A DNA stretch of 14,569 nt from a bacterium (GTDB lineage Bacteria > Babelota > Babeliae > Babelales > Chromulinivoraceae), in the NCBI GenBank assembly GCA_947377595.1, contig CANCGK010000015.1, forward strand, positions 1-14,569, given 5' to 3'. Shown piece by piece: positions 13,891-14,569 of this stretch (the stretch's first letter is position 1; every line of letters starts with the position of its first letter). A program made the translations under genes and the position numbers. Under the pieces are notes generated by a model. The model saw only the letters and a program-made list of their open reading frames with translations. It was not told the DNA's origin and did no database searches.

Positions 13891-14349
13891 ATGTACGCAA
13901 ATAGTCCTTTACATGACGCAGCTTTTGCAGGCGATGTCTATAAAATTAGAGAATTACTTGACGAACAAGTAGATGTTAATGCTCGCAATAAAGATGACGA
14001 AACGCCTTTGCATTTAGCTTGTTTGCGCAGTCAAACGCAATCAGTTAAACTTTTACTGGCAGCAAGTGCAGATGTGAATGCCGAAAATAAATTTGGCAAC
14101 ACTCCATTGCACAATGCAGCAGGATGTGGCAGTGCAGCATTATTACAATTATTAATTGATGATCACGCTCATGTGAACATACAAAATGCAAAAGGGATGT
14201 CTCCCTTGCATGTTGCGGCAAAAAAAGGATTTACTAAAATAGTTCAATTTTTGATTCATCATGGCGCCGATGTACAATTAGTTAACAGCCAAGGACAAAC
14301 AGCTTTTGATCTTGCTCCAACCGAAGAAATGAAAACCTGGTTATTATAA
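13891..14349 (+). CDS. Small ankyrin-repeat protein, four repeats, no signal peptide
   Basis: 152 residues consisting of four ankyrin repeats plus a cap: SPLHDAAFAGDVYKIRELL, ETPLHLACLRSQTQSVKLL, NTPLHNAAGCGSAALLQLL and SPLHVAAKKGFTKIVQFL, then QTAFDLAPTEEMKTWLL. It starts within the first repeat, with only four residues before it. Start ATG at 13891 has AAAAGGA seven bases upstream and lies 12 bases after the previous stop, so the two ankyrin genes form an operon. The similar repeat style suggests origin by duplication, or a longer ankyrin protein split in two. A bidirectional terminator follows. Binding partner unknown. Confidence 0.92.
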   Translation: MYANSPLHDAAFAGDVYKIRELLDEQVDVNARNKDDETPLHLACLRSQTQSVKLLLAASADVNAENKFGNTPLHNAAGCGSAALLQLLIDDHAHVNIQNAKGMSPLHVAAKKGFTKIVQFLIHHGADVQLVNSQGQTAFDLAPTEEMKTWLL

Positions 14350-14360
14350 GATAACATTAT

Positions 14361-14402
14361 AAAAAAAAAGAGAGGCGTATGATTATACGCCTCTCTTTTT
14401 TT
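14361..14402. terminator. Bidirectional intrinsic terminator
   Basis: AGAGAGGCGTAT (14369-14380) pairs perfectly with ATACGCCTCTCT (14385-14396) around a four-base loop. An A run lies on the left side (14361-14369) and a T run on the right (to 14402). It can stop both the ankyrin operon on the plus strand and the minus-strand gene from the right. Confidence 0.93.
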
Positions 14403-14429
14403 GCATATCAAATAATGTATAAAACTAAT

Positions 14430-14569
14430 TTATTTAAATACATATTCATTCTTAATTTCTTCTTCAACATCTGTAATTAATTGAGTTAACTCTACTTTAA
14501 ACTCTGGATGAGCTAAGTTTATTACTCGCTCTCGTTCAATTGGATCTGTGAAATCTAAAGCACCGTGAT
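14430..14569 (-). CDS. C-terminal end of a minus-strand gene, acetyl-CoA hydrolase/transferase-like (partial)
   Basis: The last 45 codons and stop (14432-14430) of a gene entering from the right edge; its start lies outside the window. The product fragment begins HGALDFTDPIERERVINLAH, followed by PEFKVELTQL, and ends EYVFK. The RERxxxLAHPEF pattern resembles the C-terminus of acetyl-CoA hydrolase / 4-hydroxybutyrate CoA-transferase proteins, which carry an RERA...IAHPDFR motif there. With only 45 residues the family call is tentative. It converges on the ankyrin operon and shares the terminator at 14361-14402. Confidence 0.6.
   Translation of the reverse strand, partial: HGALDFTDPIERERVINLAHPEFKVELTQLITDVEEEIKNEYVFK

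Noticed and set aside
12961..14349. DNA-level tandem repeats across the two ankyrin genes
   Set aside because: The periodicity is the 99-base ankyrin repeat seen through codons; no separate repeat array or CRISPR is present.
1..14569. tRNA, rRNA genes, CRISPR arrays, toxin-antitoxin or phage genes
   Set aside because: Intergenic stretches on both strands were read for these and none showed a cloverleaf, array or recognisable gene.

Overview
The window looks like a chromosomal segment from an AT-rich, host-associated bacterium with standard stop usage (TGA is a real stop at 10491-10493). Conserved housekeeping genes are interspersed with signal-peptide-bearing ankyrin-repeat proteins. This mix, with a eukaryote/archaeal-type prolyl-tRNA synthetase, fits Candidatus Dependentiae (TM6, Babela-like symbionts of protists). 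The assignment is inference from gene content; another intracellular lineage with ankyrin proteins cannot be excluded.

Layout. 1-1584 (+): 3' end of recA, then infC, rpmI and rplT, a translation-related cluster with short gaps. 1673-2258 (+): a small coiled-coil protein followed by a ZapA-like division protein, closed by a terminator at 2303-2336. 2405-3958 (+): RNase Y with a strong terminator, then ruvC at 4080-4559. 4780-6198 (+): a small secreted protein and a ten-helix DMT-family transporter.

6199-6933 is a 735-base gene-poor stretch. It carries a terminator, a possible gene remnant, a paired palindrome, and two copies (one truncated, one full) of a short element with 13-bp terminal inverted repeats. 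A third copy lies inverted at 12742-12926, right after proS, flanked by an 8-bp near-perfect duplication. This looks like a non-autonomous (MITE-like) element, possibly mobilised by an IS66-type transposase. It is the most interesting structural finding here.

6934-11215 is an accessory block: two secreted ankyrin proteins (+), a secreted helix-rich orphan on the minus strand that converges on them, and a divergent three-gene overlapping operon of secreted proteins. The operon encodes an Asp/His-rich protein with four HD...C units, a protein with two ankyrin repeats, and a Ser-rich protein with one degenerate ankyrin-like unit. These are plausible host-directed factors, but nothing in the sequence proves export beyond the cell.

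11310-12734 (+) is proS. After the third element copy come two cytosolic-looking ankyrin proteins (12961-13878 and 13891-14349) separated by 12 bases. They end at a bidirectional terminator shared with a minus-strand gene entering from the right edge, which resembles the C-terminus of an acetyl-CoA hydrolase/transferase.
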